This document shows positions 42,179-52,483 of a DNA stretch of 64,000 bases, one piece after another (position 1 is the stretch's first letter; every line of letters begins with the position of its first letter). The stretch is taken from assembly GCA_016711345.1 (NCBI GenBank), contig JADJTD010000001.1, positions 2,356,001 to 2,420,000 of the forward strand, in the 5' to 3' direction. Below the pieces are notes generated by a model. It made no database searches and had not been told where the DNA came from. It worked only from the letters and a program-made list of their open reading frames with translations. This DNA comes from Chloracidobacterium sp. (GTDB taxonomy: Bacteria; Acidobacteriota; Blastocatellia; Pyrinomonadales; Pyrinomonadaceae). Made by a program: the position numbers and the translations under genes.

Positions 42179-43232
42179 CTCATTACTAATATTAATTTCT
42201 GTACTCGGGGTGCTTTCTGCTTCTGCGCAGTCGGGCCGCAGAAAACCGAGCCCGACGCCCACGCCGAACATTAATATCAGCGGGCCGTCGGTTAAAAATC
42301 TTCCGGCGCAAACGGCTACACCTGCTCCAGCATCGACGCCTAAGGTTGGCTCACAAGAATCGGACGAGATCATCAAAGTTAACTCCGTACTTGTGCCGAT
42401 ACCTGTTTCGGTTTTGGACGCAGCGGGCAAAGCGGTCACGAATCTTAAGCTCACTGATTTTGAGTTGAAGATCGACGGCAAGGTCGTCGAGATTGATGAC
42501 CTTGCGCGAAGCGAGACGCCGATACGTCTGGCGATGCTGTTTGATAATTCGTCTAGCGTTCTGATCGCCCGCGATTTTGAAAAGGAAGCCGCTGTGAGAT
42601 TTTTTCGCCGAATCATCAGACCCGACAAAGATAAAGCCGCTTTGTTTTCCGTAGCGGACAGCACACGGCTGGAACAGCCGATCACATCAAACGTAGGCTT
42701 GCTTACGCAAGCAATAGATCTTTTTCCCGAACCTAAAGGAGCAACTGCTTTGCTCGACGGCATTGTTGAGGTCGCCGACTATCTCAAATCGACGAATGGC
42801 CGCCGCGTCGTTGTGATCGTCTCGGACGGTGAAGATACTTACAGCGACCTGAAAACCACGCTCGAAGACGTGGTCAAAGCATTGCAGATAAATAGCTGTC
42901 AGGTCTATGTCGTGAAAACAAAGGATTTTGAGAATTACAAACGAACCGGTGAGCGGAGCGGTAATGCCAATACGCGAGCTCTTACGGCCGAACGACGGAT
43001 GATCGAGATCACACAGCAAACTGGCGGAGCAGTCTATTCTCCTATCGACGAAAAGGAAATGAACGCCGCATTTGACCGCATCTCGGCCGAGTTAGCGCAG
43101 CAGTATTTTCTCAGCTACTACCCTGACGAGTCGGCAGATAAAGGCGGTGAGTTTCGTGAGATATCGTTGTCGGTCAAGGGAAAGAATTTAAGCGTTCGCA
43201 CGAGAAAAGGTTATTATGTTCCGAAGAAGTAG
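42168..43232 (+). CDS. Exported VWFA-related acidobacterial protein
   Basis: 354 residues from ATG 42168 (MRFNSLLILISVLGVLSASAQ), an 11-bp overlap with the PhyH gene; longer in-frame starts lack a signal peptide at the N-terminus. After a Pro/Thr-rich linker comes the family's entry strand (VLVPIPVSVLDAAGKAVTNLKLTDFELKIDG) and a von Willebrand A domain with MIDAS motif DNSSSV and IVSDGEDTYSD, ending FLSYYPDES, SVRTRKGYYVP. Belongs to the TIGR03436-type acidobacterial family; role unknown, probably metal-dependent adhesion. xerC starts on the next base. Confidence 0.88.
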   Translation: MRFNSLLILISVLGVLSASAQSGRRKPSPTPTPNINISGPSVKNLPAQTATPAPASTPKVGSQESDEIIKVNSVLVPIPVSVLDAAGKAVTNLKLTDFELKIDGKVVEIDDLARSETPIRLAMLFDNSSSVLIARDFEKEAAVRFFRRIIRPDKDKAALFSVADSTRLEQPITSNVGLLTQAIDLFPEPKGATALLDGIVEVADYLKSTNGRRVVVIVSDGEDTYSDLKTTLEDVVKALQINSCQVYVVKTKDFENYKRTGERSGNANTRALTAERRMIEITQQTGGAVYSPIDEKEMNAAFDRISAELAQQYFLSYYPDESADKGGEFREISLSVKGKNLSVRTRKGYYVPKK

Positions 43233-44144
43233 ATGTTTTCCGAACACTTAGCTCAATTCCTGCAACACCTCAAATACGAGCGTAATTTGAGTCCGCATAC
43301 GCTGCGTAATTATGCGAGCGACCTTGAGCAATTTCGCCAGCATTTATTTGGGGTTGAAAAGCGTGAGGATTTTCCTGTTGAGCAGATCGACCGGTTGACG
43401 ATTCGCGAATGGATGGCGTCGCTGCATGGTGACCATAAGAAAACTTCGGTGGCAAGAAAGCTGGCGAGCCTGCGCACTTTTTTTCAGTTTCTGGTTCGCG
43501 AAGGCAAGCTCGAATCAAATCCTGCAAAGCTAGTTGCCACGCCAAAGATCGAACGAAAACTCCCGAATCATCTTTCTATCGAGGACGCCGTGCGGTTTAT
43601 CGAAACGCCGGATGTCAACACCGATCTTGGCAGACGTGATCGCGCGATATTAGAGTTTCTATATGCGACTGGAATTCGCGTCGGTGAACTCGTCGGTATA
43701 AACATTGCCGATGTAGATTTTCGCGAACGTATGGTCCGTGTTACCGGCAAACGTAAAAAGCAGCGCATCGTTCCCTTTGGTGATCCGGCAGCTCAAGCAT
43801 TACTGCTCTATCTGGAAGAGACGCGCGGCACGTTTTTAGAAAATTGTCCTATCACGCAGCGCGATGCTAGTGCATTATTTCTAAACTATCAAGGCACGCG
43901 GATCACAACGCGTTCGGTCGGACGGATGATCGATAAATACATAAAACTGTGTGCAGATATTCACGACATTTCGCCGCACAGTTTGCGGCATACATTTGCG
44001 ACGCACTTACTAGATCAAGGCGCCGACCTCCGAGACATCCAGGAACTCCTCGGCCACGCGAGACTTTCAACAACGCAGATCTACACGCAGGTTTCGATGG
44101 AAAAAATGATCGAGGTTTATGACAGATCTCATCCTAAGGCATAG
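43233..44144 (+). CDS. xerC: Tyrosine recombinase XerC
   Basis: 303 residues. N-terminal SAM-like core-binding domain (HLKYERNLSPHTLRNYASDLEQF, SVARKLASLRTFFQFL), then a catalytic domain with Arg in ATGIRVGELVGI, Lys in TGKRKKQRIVPF, HSLRHTFATHLLDQG, LGHARLSTTQIYTQV with the nucleophile Tyr. Length and the DLRDIQELLGH run match XerC, which with XerD resolves chromosome dimers at dif. No dif-like site was located. It is last in a run of six tightly linked genes beginning with trmFO. Confidence 0.93.
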   Translation: MFSEHLAQFLQHLKYERNLSPHTLRNYASDLEQFRQHLFGVEKREDFPVEQIDRLTIREWMASLHGDHKKTSVARKLASLRTFFQFLVREGKLESNPAKLVATPKIERKLPNHLSIEDAVRFIETPDVNTDLGRRDRAILEFLYATGIRVGELVGINIADVDFRERMVRVTGKRKKQRIVPFGDPAAQALLLYLEETRGTFLENCPITQRDASALFLNYQGTRITTRSVGRMIDKYIKLCADIHDISPHSLRHTFATHLLDQGADLRDIQELLGHARLSTTQIYTQVSMEKMIEVYDRSHPKA

Positions 44145-44207
44145 CAAAACTCCACCATTTTCGTTTATACTTTGCCTAAGATCTTCGCAGTTTTTTGTTT
44201 TAAGAAT

Positions 44208-46472
44208 ATGAAAAAAATCCAATGGTTAGTTGTTGCCGTAATTACGTTTTCGGCTGTCGCATTTGCTCAGGACAAGCTGCTTACGCTCGACGATATTTTC
44301 AATCCAGATGCCGCGAAACGGGTGCGGTTTGGCGGGACGCAGGTTTTTGTGCAGTGGTCGCCAGATGGGAAGTCGTTTAAACAGACTGTCAATGGAAGAT
44401 TGATGCGCGTCGATGCGGCGACGGGTCAGGCGGTGCCGTATTATGACAGCGGTTCGTTGGCGAATGCCTTGATGCGTGTCGGCCTGAAGGCGGACGAAGC
44501 AAATGGATTGGCAAACTCTGCGGGACTGCATTTCAATGCTGATGAAACTTCTATACTGATCAACAATGCGAAGGACCTTTGGTTTTACGATATTTCCAGC
44601 CGCACGTTAAAGCGTCTTACGAACAACACCGCCGAGGAAAAAGAAGAAGACTTCAGCCCTGACGGCAAATTGGTGAGCTTCGTTCGCGGCAATAATCTTT
44701 TTGCCATCGATGTTGCAAAGGGCGGCGAAAAGCAGCTCACGCGTGACGGACGCGAGGGCGACAAGGCGATCTACAACGGCTACCTTGATTGGGTTTACGA
44801 AGAAGAGCTTTACGGACGCGGACAGAAACGCGGTTACTGGTGGTCGCCGGATTCAAAATTTATCGCATTTCTCCGGCTCGACGAATCACCGGTGCCGAAG
44901 TTCACGTTGACGAACGACGTTCCGCAGCCTCAGGAAGTCGAGACGACATCCTATCCAAAAGCAGGCGATCCAAACCCGATAGTTAAGCTGGGCATTGCCA
45001 ATGTTGGTAAGACTTCGTTCGTGCCAAATGCCGGAAAAATTCCCAAGGTCGGTGACAAATTGCCTCCGTCACTTCTTCGTGTTGGTGACGCTGTGAAGTT
45101 TGTTGACACTTCGCAATACAAGCCGGACGATCTGCTGATCGCTCGTGTTGCTTGGGCACCAAACAGTCAAACCGTTACTTTCCAGGCGCTCAATCGCGAA
45201 CAGACATATCTCGACCTGAATGCTGCAGCACTGGACGGCAAGGTCAGGAAGCTCTTGACCGAAGAGTCGCCCGCCTGGGTCGAGGTCTATGACAATCCTG
45301 AGTTTTTCGCCGATGGCAGCTTTGTGTGGCAGTCGGCGCGAACCGGATGGCGGCACCTTTATCGTTACAATGCAGCAGGACAGCTAATGAACCAACTTAC
45401 GTTAGGCAATTGGGAGGTGCGTTCGCTGCATGGCATGGATGAAAAGACAGGCTGGATATATTTTTCTGGGACAAAGAACAGCCATATCGCTGAGAATGTC
45501 TATCGCGTCAGCCTTAGTGAAAACGAAGTTCAGCGGCTCTCGGACGGCAACGGCTGGCACTCGGCATCTTTTAATAGGGACTTTTCACAATTCGTCGGCT
45601 TTTCGAGCGACGCAAGCACACCTTCGCAAGCGAGGCTCATTAAATCAAACGGAACACTGACACGCGTTATCAACGAGAACAAGGTCGATGTGTTGTCACA
45701 ATACAAATTGAGCAAGCCTGAATTTCTCAACGTAAAAACGCGCGACGGTTTTGAAATGGAAGCGATGATGATCAAGCCGTCCGATTTTGATCCGTCAAAA
45801 AAATACCCAGTGTTTCAATACACTTATTCAGGGCCACACGCTCCGTCGGTTGCAAACCGCTGGCAGGGCAGCAGGATGATGTGGTTTCAAATGCTAGCGC
45901 AGAAAGGCTACATCGTCTGGGTTTGTGATAACCGTAGTGCGAGCGGTAAAGGCGAAGAATCCGTCTGGCCGATCTACAAGCGAATGTACGAACTCGAACT
46001 TCGTGATCTCGAAGACGGAGTGAATTATCTTAAATCTTTGCCGTACATTGACGGCGAGCGCATCGGCCTGCACGGTTGGAGCTACGGCGGTTCGATGACG
46101 TCGTATGCTATGACGCACAGCAAAGCATGGAAAATCGGCATCGCCGGCGGCACCGGAACTGATTGGAGGCTTTACGATTCGATCTACACCGAACGTTACA
46201 TGATGACGCCGCAAAACAATCCTGAAGGCTACGACCGAACATCGATAGTCAAAGCCGCAAAAAATCTCTCAGGCAAGCTGCTGCTCATCCACGGCCAGAT
46301 CGACGACAACGTCCACATGCAAAACACGACCCAGTTCATCTATGAACTACAAAAAGCCGACAAACAATTTGACCTGATGATCTACCCAACCGCCCGCCAC
46401 GGCATCACAAACCCAGCCCAGGTCAAACACTGGTACACAATGATGACGGAGTTTATTTTGAAGAATTTATAA
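44208..46472 (+). CDS. Dipeptidyl-peptidase IV (S9B) exported serine peptidase
   Basis: 754 residues from ATG 44208 (signal peptide MKKIQWLVVAVITFSAVAFAQ); an in-frame extension 12 codons upstream masks the signal. Beta-propeller (DLWFYDISSRTLKRLT) carrying the DPP-IV motif LDWVYEEELYGR, whose Glu residues hold the substrate amino end. The hydrolase domain follows with GWSYGG (Ser), GQIDDNV (Asp) and ARHGI (His). It removes Xaa-Pro or Xaa-Ala dipeptides from peptides in the periplasm. It is convergent with the transglycosylase gene, 3 bp between stops. Confidence 0.93.
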   Translation: MKKIQWLVVAVITFSAVAFAQDKLLTLDDIFNPDAAKRVRFGGTQVFVQWSPDGKSFKQTVNGRLMRVDAATGQAVPYYDSGSLANALMRVGLKADEANGLANSAGLHFNADETSILINNAKDLWFYDISSRTLKRLTNNTAEEKEEDFSPDGKLVSFVRGNNLFAIDVAKGGEKQLTRDGREGDKAIYNGYLDWVYEEELYGRGQKRGYWWSPDSKFIAFLRLDESPVPKFTLTNDVPQPQEVETTSYPKAGDPNPIVKLGIANVGKTSFVPNAGKIPKVGDKLPPSLLRVGDAVKFVDTSQYKPDDLLIARVAWAPNSQTVTFQALNREQTYLDLNAAALDGKVRKLLTEESPAWVEVYDNPEFFADGSFVWQSARTGWRHLYRYNAAGQLMNQLTLGNWEVRSLHGMDEKTGWIYFSGTKNSHIAENVYRVSLSENEVQRLSDGNGWHSASFNRDFSQFVGFSSDASTPSQARLIKSNGTLTRVINENKVDVLSQYKLSKPEFLNVKTRDGFEMEAMMIKPSDFDPSKKYPVFQYTYSGPHAPSVANRWQGSRMMWFQMLAQKGYIVWVCDNRSASGKGEESVWPIYKRMYELELRDLEDGVNYLKSLPYIDGERIGLHGWSYGGSMTSYAMTHSKAWKIGIAGGTGTDWRLYDSIYTERYMMTPQNNPEGYDRTSIVKAAKNLSGKLLLIHGQIDDNVHMQNTTQFIYELQKADKQFDLMIYPTARHGITNPAQVKHWYTMMTEFILKNL

Positions 46473-46475
46473 ATA

Positions 46476-48770
46476 CTACTCTCCACGATCATCGATATTG
46501 ATATCTGGATATTCTGCAACGAATTCCTCGTGCGGCTTGCTGTCGATCTCGCCGCGTAAAGGCCGAGTGCCAACGTTTTGTTTGAAATTGCCGGATTCGT
46601 CGTAGAGGCGGCGGTATTGGGCGGAGTTGCGTATGACGCCCTGAACGTAGCCTTTCGTTTCTTTGAAAGGGATGGCTTCGACAAATTCGTCCATTTCGGC
46701 GGGTAAAGTCGCACGCCATTGCGGAACGCGGCCGGGGCCGGCGTTATAAGCAACGGCCATGTATTCTATGCGGCCAAATTTGGCAAGCTGGTCTTTCATA
46801 TAAGCCGTGCCGAGCTCGATATTAAGTGGCGGCTGATAGAGAGAATCGGACGTGACCATCGAGGTTTTAGAAACGTATTTTTTTGCCATCGACTGAGCTG
46901 TCGGCACGAGAAGCTGCATCAGGCCGAAGGCATTTGCGTGTGAACGCGCTTGCGGATTAAATACGGACTCCTGCCGAATTAGACCCGCGACTTGATAAGG
47001 GTCAAGCTGCCGTTCGCTGGCCCAGTATTTGATCTCAGCCCAGTTTAAGAGCGGATAGAAAACTTCCCATTCCTCGCGACCCATTTCCTCGGGAAACATC
47101 TGAGCGTAATCGGGGTAGCTTTTGGCAAGAGCGAGCAGGGCGTTTACGTTGTCGCCTTTTAATCGGTAGTGTTTGGCGAGAGCGAGATTGATCTTCGGGC
47201 TTTTTTCGGCGGTTTTTTTTGCTTCCTGAAGTTCGTCGATCGCCCAATCAAACAAGCCGATCGTGCTTAGCTCTTCGCTCTTTTCAGTTCGAGCAACTTC
47301 CTTTTCGATTGCCGTCTCAGCCGCGACTGTGACCGTTTTGAGATTGGCTATCGCTTTTGTGACTGTGGGATCGACAGCGGTGTTTGTACGGCAATTGCCT
47401 TGATTTTTTAATGTCGTCAGACGGCCAAATGCCAGATAGCCATACCAATTCGCCGAGTAGCGATAGATCACAGCGTCGTAAAGAGCACACGCCTCGTTTA
47501 TCTTGCCGGAGCGTTCAGAGTCTCTTGCGGCCCAGTAACCGGCTTTGCCTCGGCTAGCAGTGTCTTTATCCGCATAACGTGCAAGGTGGTCGATGAACAT
47601 TTGCGACGAAAGGGCAAAATTCTTGTTTTCATGCTGCATCCAGGCGGTTTCAAATTGCGCCTGAGCAACCTCGACAGCGTTGGGAAACGCGGCGACAGCC
47701 CTATTTAGAAAATAGGCTTCGTCGGTTCTATTTTTGGCATCACGAGCCGCAAAACCAGCGTCGATGAAGGTTTTGGCGACAAGTGTTCCGTATGGAAACC
47801 TTTGCTTCATTTCATCAGCGGTTGAACGGGCCTGCGGCCACATTTTTGCCTTTGCATAGCCGAGGACGAGTTGCCGGTGAGCTTCTTCGCGCTCCTTGGA
47901 TGATTCGGGTAGCGAATTGAGTGCGGTTAGAGCATCCGGCATTTTGCCGGAGTTTGCCAGTGCGGTCAGTCGTTTTAGTCGTGTTTGCGGCGTAGCGGCA
48001 GCGGGGAAATTTGCAGCCAGATCGCTATAAGCCGATGCGGCGTCTGCGAAACTTTTAGCGTTAAATAATTTCTCCGCTCGAGCCAACTGTTCGTCGCTGG
48101 TCTGTGGAGTTAGCGGCTGTGCCAACGACGTCAATTTAGTTTCGGCTTCCTTTGCCGCGGTCGAACCTGCTGCAAAGAAATATGTGCGCCGATAGTATTT
48201 TATGGCGTCGGCTTGCAAGCCTTGCGCTTCGAAAGCCTTTGCCGTGAGAAGCAATGCGTCTGCGTCATTTTTCTCAGTTAAGTCTATAAGGAAAGGCGGA
48301 ATATCTATGGCTCGGCTCGCCGAGATCGCTGAAGTCGCCCACGCCAATTTCGCATCACGAACTCTTATAAAATCAGGAAAATTACGAATCAAAGTTTCAA
48401 AGGCTTTTGCAGCATCTGCATGATTTCCGGCTTTTTGCAGAGCTTGTCCGCGCAGCCACAAGGCGTGATCGGCGAGCTTAGTTTTCTTTGCGAAAACATC
48501 TGCGTTCAATATCGCTGCCGCGCCTGTGAAATCACCATTGTCATAGCGAATGCGGGCATGGAGCAGCTTTGCCAGAGCGCCTGTCTTTTTACCGGCAAAC
48601 CGCGATTCAAGCCCGGCCACAAAATCTTCAGGAGGCAGCTTACCGTTACGGGTCATTTCACGAAGGCTTCGCAAAGCCTGTTCTTCGTTCTGCTGTGCGG
48701 AACAGCCGACGGTGAATAAAACAGCAAGTAATAAAAAGGATACGCCGAGGCGAATAGATCTTTCGAACAT
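46476..48770 (-). CDS. Soluble-type lytic transglycosylase (Slt70-like) lipoprotein
   Basis: 764 residues from the ATG at 48770 (MFERSIRLGVSFLLLAVLFTVGC), where the lipobox Cys gives a lipoprotein; a frame 27 codons longer lacks a signal. A long superhelical part of TPR-like repeats (about 30-570) forms the Slt U-domain. The C-terminal SLT domain carries catalytic Glu in LIRQESVFNPQARSHANAFGLMQL, then TSDSLYQPPLNIELGTAYM and AVAYNAGPGRVPQW. It cleaves peptidoglycan to 1,6-anhydro-muropeptides in the periplasm. It is divergent from the next VWFA gene. Confidence 0.92.
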   Translation of the reverse strand: MFERSIRLGVSFLLLAVLFTVGCSAQQNEEQALRSLREMTRNGKLPPEDFVAGLESRFAGKKTGALAKLLHARIRYDNGDFTGAAAILNADVFAKKTKLADHALWLRGQALQKAGNHADAAKAFETLIRNFPDFIRVRDAKLAWATSAISASRAIDIPPFLIDLTEKNDADALLLTAKAFEAQGLQADAIKYYRRTYFFAAGSTAAKEAETKLTSLAQPLTPQTSDEQLARAEKLFNAKSFADAASAYSDLAANFPAAATPQTRLKRLTALANSGKMPDALTALNSLPESSKEREEAHRQLVLGYAKAKMWPQARSTADEMKQRFPYGTLVAKTFIDAGFAARDAKNRTDEAYFLNRAVAAFPNAVEVAQAQFETAWMQHENKNFALSSQMFIDHLARYADKDTASRGKAGYWAARDSERSGKINEACALYDAVIYRYSANWYGYLAFGRLTTLKNQGNCRTNTAVDPTVTKAIANLKTVTVAAETAIEKEVARTEKSEELSTIGLFDWAIDELQEAKKTAEKSPKINLALAKHYRLKGDNVNALLALAKSYPDYAQMFPEEMGREEWEVFYPLLNWAEIKYWASERQLDPYQVAGLIRQESVFNPQARSHANAFGLMQLLVPTAQSMAKKYVSKTSMVTSDSLYQPPLNIELGTAYMKDQLAKFGRIEYMAVAYNAGPGRVPQWRATLPAEMDEFVEAIPFKETKGYVQGVIRNSAQYRRLYDESGNFKQNVGTRPLRGEIDSKPHEEFVAEYPDINIDDRGE

Positions 48771-48894
48771 AGTAAATATCAGATGCAAACAGCGGGGCAA
48801 GTGTTTATCGGGTGATCGGGCTTGGGCTACATTACTTTCAAACAAACTCAAACCGTAATATCATAACAAACATCTAACTTTAGAGAGAATAGAT

Positions 48895-51003
48895 ATGAAA
48901 AAGGCGTCGTTAATTTTTATATTCACGTTTTTGTTTTCGACTGCGGCTTTTTCGCAAGGTGCAAAACCGGCACAGTCTGCTACGCCGCCCGAAGATAATG
49001 ATGTCGTAAAAATATCGACCAGCATGATTCAGATCGATGTTTCGGTGAATGATTCGAAAGGTAAGGTCATCATTGACCTTCGGCCTGAAGAGATCGAGAT
49101 CTACGAAAACGGCGAAAAGCAGAGGATCACAAATTTCTCATTCATTTCCAGTGTAAAGACCACCACCGAAACACCAAAAGTCATTGATAAAAATGCGATC
49201 CCTGTGCCGCCGGTTGCGCTCAGGCCGGAGAACGTTCGGCGGACTTATGCGCTTGTGGTTGACGACCTTTCACTGTCGTTTGAGAGCGCGTATCAGACGC
49301 GCAGAGCGTTAAAGAAATTTGTTGATGAACAGATACAGGAAGGCGATCTGGTCGCGATCATTCGCACCGGCGCCGGCATCGGCGCTCTGCAGCAATTTAC
49401 TTCGGACAAACGCATACTTTACGCGGCCATTGAAAAAGTTAAATGGAACGCGCAAGGCAGTGGAGGCATTAGCGCTTTCGCACCGATCGATGCTACTCCG
49501 GATACTTCCCTTCAAACCGATCTGTCTGAAACGCTTGACGATGCTGAACTGACGACAACGGGTACTGGCCTAACTCTCGACGATTTTCGCACCAGTGTTT
49601 TTGCTACCGGCACGCTCGGCGCTCTTAGGTACATTGTCACCGGAATGAGCGAATTGCCGGGTCGCAAATCGGTGATACTTTTTTCGGACGGCTTTAAGAT
49701 CTTTGAGACAGACGCGAACGGGAATCAAGAAAGCGGTCCCGTTTTTGATTTTCTGCAGCAGCTTGTTGATGTGGCAAATCGAGCCTCAGTGGTTTTTTAT
49801 ACGGTGGACGCTCGCGGCCTGCAATACACAGGCTTTACCGCGGTGGACAATATTTCGGATACAAGCCCTGACTCAATGAATGCGTTAAGCCAGGACCGCC
49901 GTGACGAGCTTTTTGACACGCAGGAAGGGCTCAGCTTTTTGGCGGAAGAAACCGGCGGCCTCGCTATAAAGAACAACAATGATCTAAGCAGCGGCGTTCG
50001 CAGAATACTGAACGATCAAAGTTATTATCTGATCGCTTACGAACCGGACTCAGACACATTCGACGCTACAAAACGCAAATTCAACAAGCTCGATGTCAAG
50101 GTGCTGAGAAAGGGAGCGACAGTGCGTTACCGAAGCGGATTTTTCAATGTTGCTGACCGTTCAGAAAAACCCGTTTCCAACTTGCCCCCGGTAGCGCAGC
50201 TCGAAACTGCGCTGGTCTCGCCTTTCGCTGTCAGCGGCATCAACATGCGGCTTAACGCTCTTTTTGGCAACGACGAAAAAACCGGATCGTTCGTTCGTTC
50301 GCTGCTTCATATCGACGCGAACGATCTGAAATTCACCGACGAAAAAGACGGTACGAAAAAGGCCGCCATCGACGTGTTGGCGATGAGTTTTGGCGACAAC
50401 GGGCAGATCGTCGATCAGCTGGCAAAAAATTATTCGCTCATTTTAAAACCGGATGCGTATCGTAAGGCCGTCGCCGAAGGAATCATTTATCAATTTGCGT
50501 TTCCGGTCAAAAATGCCGGAGCTTATCAATATCGTGTTGCGATCCGCGACACACAGGGCGGTAAAATTGGTTCTGCCAGCCAGTTCATAGAGGTGCCGAA
50601 TCTCAAGAAAAATAAACTTACCGTGTCGAGCATCGTTCTCGAAAATATGACCAACGTGTCAAATCCCCTGTCGGACACTGCACTCCGACGAATAAAAGCA
50701 GGATCGCTGCTTAGCTATAATTATTTTGTTTATAACGCAAAACTAAACTCTGCAAAACTGCCGCAATTGCAGACAAAGATCCGCATTTTTCGAGATGGCA
50801 AACTTATTCTCGATGGTGTGCAAAAACCGCTCGCTCTTCGCGGCCAAACCGATATGCGGCGCCTAAGAACGCGCGGCGGCTTGGCGATCGGTGACAAATT
50901 TATGCCCGGCGACTATGTCCTTCAGGTCGTCGTCATTGACGAACTCACGAAAGCCAAACAACTGATAGCGACGCAGTTTGTGCAGTTCGAGATCGTGGGG
51001 TAA
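48895..51003 (+). CDS. Exported VWFA-related acidobacterial protein (long form)
   Basis: 702 residues: signal peptide (MKKASLIFIFTFLFSTAAFSQ), entry strand (IQIDVSVNDSKGKVIIDLRPEEIEIYENG), then a von Willebrand A domain (YALVVDDLSLSFESAYQTRRAL, ILFSDGFKIFE, VVFYTVDARGL). The domain ends IAYEPDSD, KVLRKGATVRYRSGFF. The MIDAS is altered (DDLSLS). A 270-residue C-terminal beta-rich half follows, not found in the shorter paralog at 42168. Probably a cell-surface or periplasmic protein; function unknown. Three bases separate it from the menC-like gene. Confidence 0.85.
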   Translation: MKKASLIFIFTFLFSTAAFSQGAKPAQSATPPEDNDVVKISTSMIQIDVSVNDSKGKVIIDLRPEEIEIYENGEKQRITNFSFISSVKTTTETPKVIDKNAIPVPPVALRPENVRRTYALVVDDLSLSFESAYQTRRALKKFVDEQIQEGDLVAIIRTGAGIGALQQFTSDKRILYAAIEKVKWNAQGSGGISAFAPIDATPDTSLQTDLSETLDDAELTTTGTGLTLDDFRTSVFATGTLGALRYIVTGMSELPGRKSVILFSDGFKIFETDANGNQESGPVFDFLQQLVDVANRASVVFYTVDARGLQYTGFTAVDNISDTSPDSMNALSQDRRDELFDTQEGLSFLAEETGGLAIKNNNDLSSGVRRILNDQSYYLIAYEPDSDTFDATKRKFNKLDVKVLRKGATVRYRSGFFNVADRSEKPVSNLPPVAQLETALVSPFAVSGINMRLNALFGNDEKTGSFVRSLLHIDANDLKFTDEKDGTKKAAIDVLAMSFGDNGQIVDQLAKNYSLILKPDAYRKAVAEGIIYQFAFPVKNAGAYQYRVAIRDTQGGKIGSASQFIEVPNLKKNKLTVSSIVLENMTNVSNPLSDTALRRIKAGSLLSYNYFVYNAKLNSAKLPQLQTKIRIFRDGKLILDGVQKPLALRGQTDMRRLRTRGGLAIGDKFMPGDYVLQVVVIDELTKAKQLIATQFVQFEIVG

Positions 51004-51006
51004 GAC

Positions 51007-52122
51007 ATGTTTACTATCCGCTCCGTCGAACTCATCGAGATCAACATGCCGCTTGTCCATTTTTTTGAGACGAGCTTTGGCAGAACGTATGAGCGGCGGA
51101 TAGTTCTGGTACGTGTCGAGGATACTGACGGCGGCGAAGGCTGGGGCGAAGTAACGTGCGGCGAGACGCCGTCGTATTCGGACGAATGGACAGACTCGGC
51201 GTGGGTGACGATAGAGAAAATTCTCGCCCCGATGGTCGTCGGAAAGACGGTTGAAAAGGCTGCGGATGTCTGGAATGCTTTTGCTAAAGTTCGCGGCCAC
51301 CGAATGTCGAAGGCCTCTATTGAAACAGCCTGTTGGGATCTCGAAGCCAAAAAACTCGGCATCCCGCTTTGGCGGCACATCGGCGGTGTGCTAACTGAGA
51401 TAGACTGCGGCGTTTCGATTGGCATTCAGGACAGCCTCGAAAAGCTCTTTGAAAAAATACAAACAGAACTCGAAGCCGGTTACCGCCGCATCAAGATCAA
51501 GATCAAGCCCGGCTGGGATTACGATGTCATTAGACAGGTTCGTGAGCATTTTGGCGATATTCCGCTGATGGGCGATGCGAATTCGGCTTACACTCTCAAT
51601 GACATCGAGCTATTTAAAGGCATGGACGAATTTGGCTTGATGATGTTCGAGCAGCCGCTCGCTCACGACGACATGCTCAACCATGCTAAATTACAAAGAG
51701 AGATTAAAACGCCGATCTGCCTCGACGAGTCGATAAAATCACCCGACGACGCACGCAAAGCCATCGAGCTAGGCGCGTGCCGTATCATAAATGTTAAACT
51801 TGGCCGCGTCGGTGGTTATACCCAGGCAAAGCAGATCGAAAAGGTCTGCAGCGAAGCAAATATTCCTGTCTGGTGCGGCGGAATGTTGGAAAGTGGCATC
51901 GGCCGCGCCCACAACATCGCGATGTCAACGCTCGCCGGATTCACGTTGCCTGGCGACGTTTCGGCAAGTAAGCGTTATTGGGACGAAGACGTTATCGAGC
52001 CGGAAGTTGAGGTTTCCCCTCATGGAACAATAACTGCTCCCAAAGGATCGGGAATCGTTTTCAAGGTCCGAACGAATACAACCAATAAACTGGCAAAGCG
52101 GACGGTGACAATCGATGCGTGA
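51007..52122 (+). CDS. menC: o-Succinylbenzoate synthase / N-succinylamino-acid racemase (enolase superfamily)
   Basis: 371-residue MenC-type enzyme: capping domain (MPLVHFFETSFGRTYERRIVLVRVE), barrel with general-base KIKIKPG (KxK), metal ligands in GDANSAY (Asp), FEQPL (Glu), CLDESI (Asp), and the opposite Lys in NVKLGRVGG. It dehydrates SHCHC to o-succinylbenzoate in menaquinone synthesis. Members of this subgroup can also racemise N-succinylamino acids, and no other men gene is in view, so the in vivo role is not settled. Overlaps the next gene by 8 bp. Confidence 0.88.
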   Translation: MFTIRSVELIEINMPLVHFFETSFGRTYERRIVLVRVEDTDGGEGWGEVTCGETPSYSDEWTDSAWVTIEKILAPMVVGKTVEKAADVWNAFAKVRGHRMSKASIETACWDLEAKKLGIPLWRHIGGVLTEIDCGVSIGIQDSLEKLFEKIQTELEAGYRRIKIKIKPGWDYDVIRQVREHFGDIPLMGDANSAYTLNDIELFKGMDEFGLMMFEQPLAHDDMLNHAKLQREIKTPICLDESIKSPDDARKAIELGACRIINVKLGRVGGYTQAKQIEKVCSEANIPVWCGGMLESGIGRAHNIAMSTLAGFTLPGDVSASKRYWDEDVIEPEVEVSPHGTITAPKGSGIVFKVRTNTTNKLAKRTVTIDA

Positions 52123-52483
52123 TAATCACGATGGCATGATGGAGTTCCTCGATGCTTTCGAAAAAGAGGATCATTTCTTCACGGTCGTTGATTTTCGATC
52201 AAGGAGATTTCAGTTTGGGGTTTGGCAACCCGGTTATCGAACCTTACGGAAAGTACTGCAACTCCGCCCCTTCGACATGATGCCGGGACGAAAATATAGA
52301 TACTTTTACGCGGGCTCCGGCAAGAGAGGGGGGCAGGACAATTTTGTTATGTGGATTCGAATCGAGCTTGATCGTGATGCGACAAAAGAGGAAGTGGCAA
52401 TTCCGAAAGATTTACATGCAAACTTGCTTTGGTTTAGTAGACTGGAGACCATCGAGGAAGCAGCATATCTAGAAATTATATGA
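52115..52483 (+). CDS. Small hypothetical protein between menC and ettA
   Basis: 122 residues, soluble, with no signal or membrane segment. The start overlaps menC by 8 bp and its stop overlaps ettA by 4 bp (ATGA), so it is translated with both. Visible: acidic N-terminus (FLDAFEKEDHFF), FRSRRFQFGVWQPGYRTLRKVLQLRPFD and a beta-like DNFVMWIRIELDRDA. I do not recognise a family. The continuous frame inside a packed operon supports a real gene. Confidence 0.6.
   Translation: MRDNHDGMMEFLDAFEKEDHFFTVVDFRSRRFQFGVWQPGYRTLRKVLQLRPFDMMPGRKYRYFYAGSGKRGGQDNFVMWIRIELDRDATKEEVAIPKDLHANLLWFSRLETIEEAAYLEII

Noticed and set aside
43233..44144. xerC as the integrase of the phage-like island
   Set aside because: It is a typical XerC in a housekeeping operon 4.5 kb away, and a XerD partner is present at 63360.
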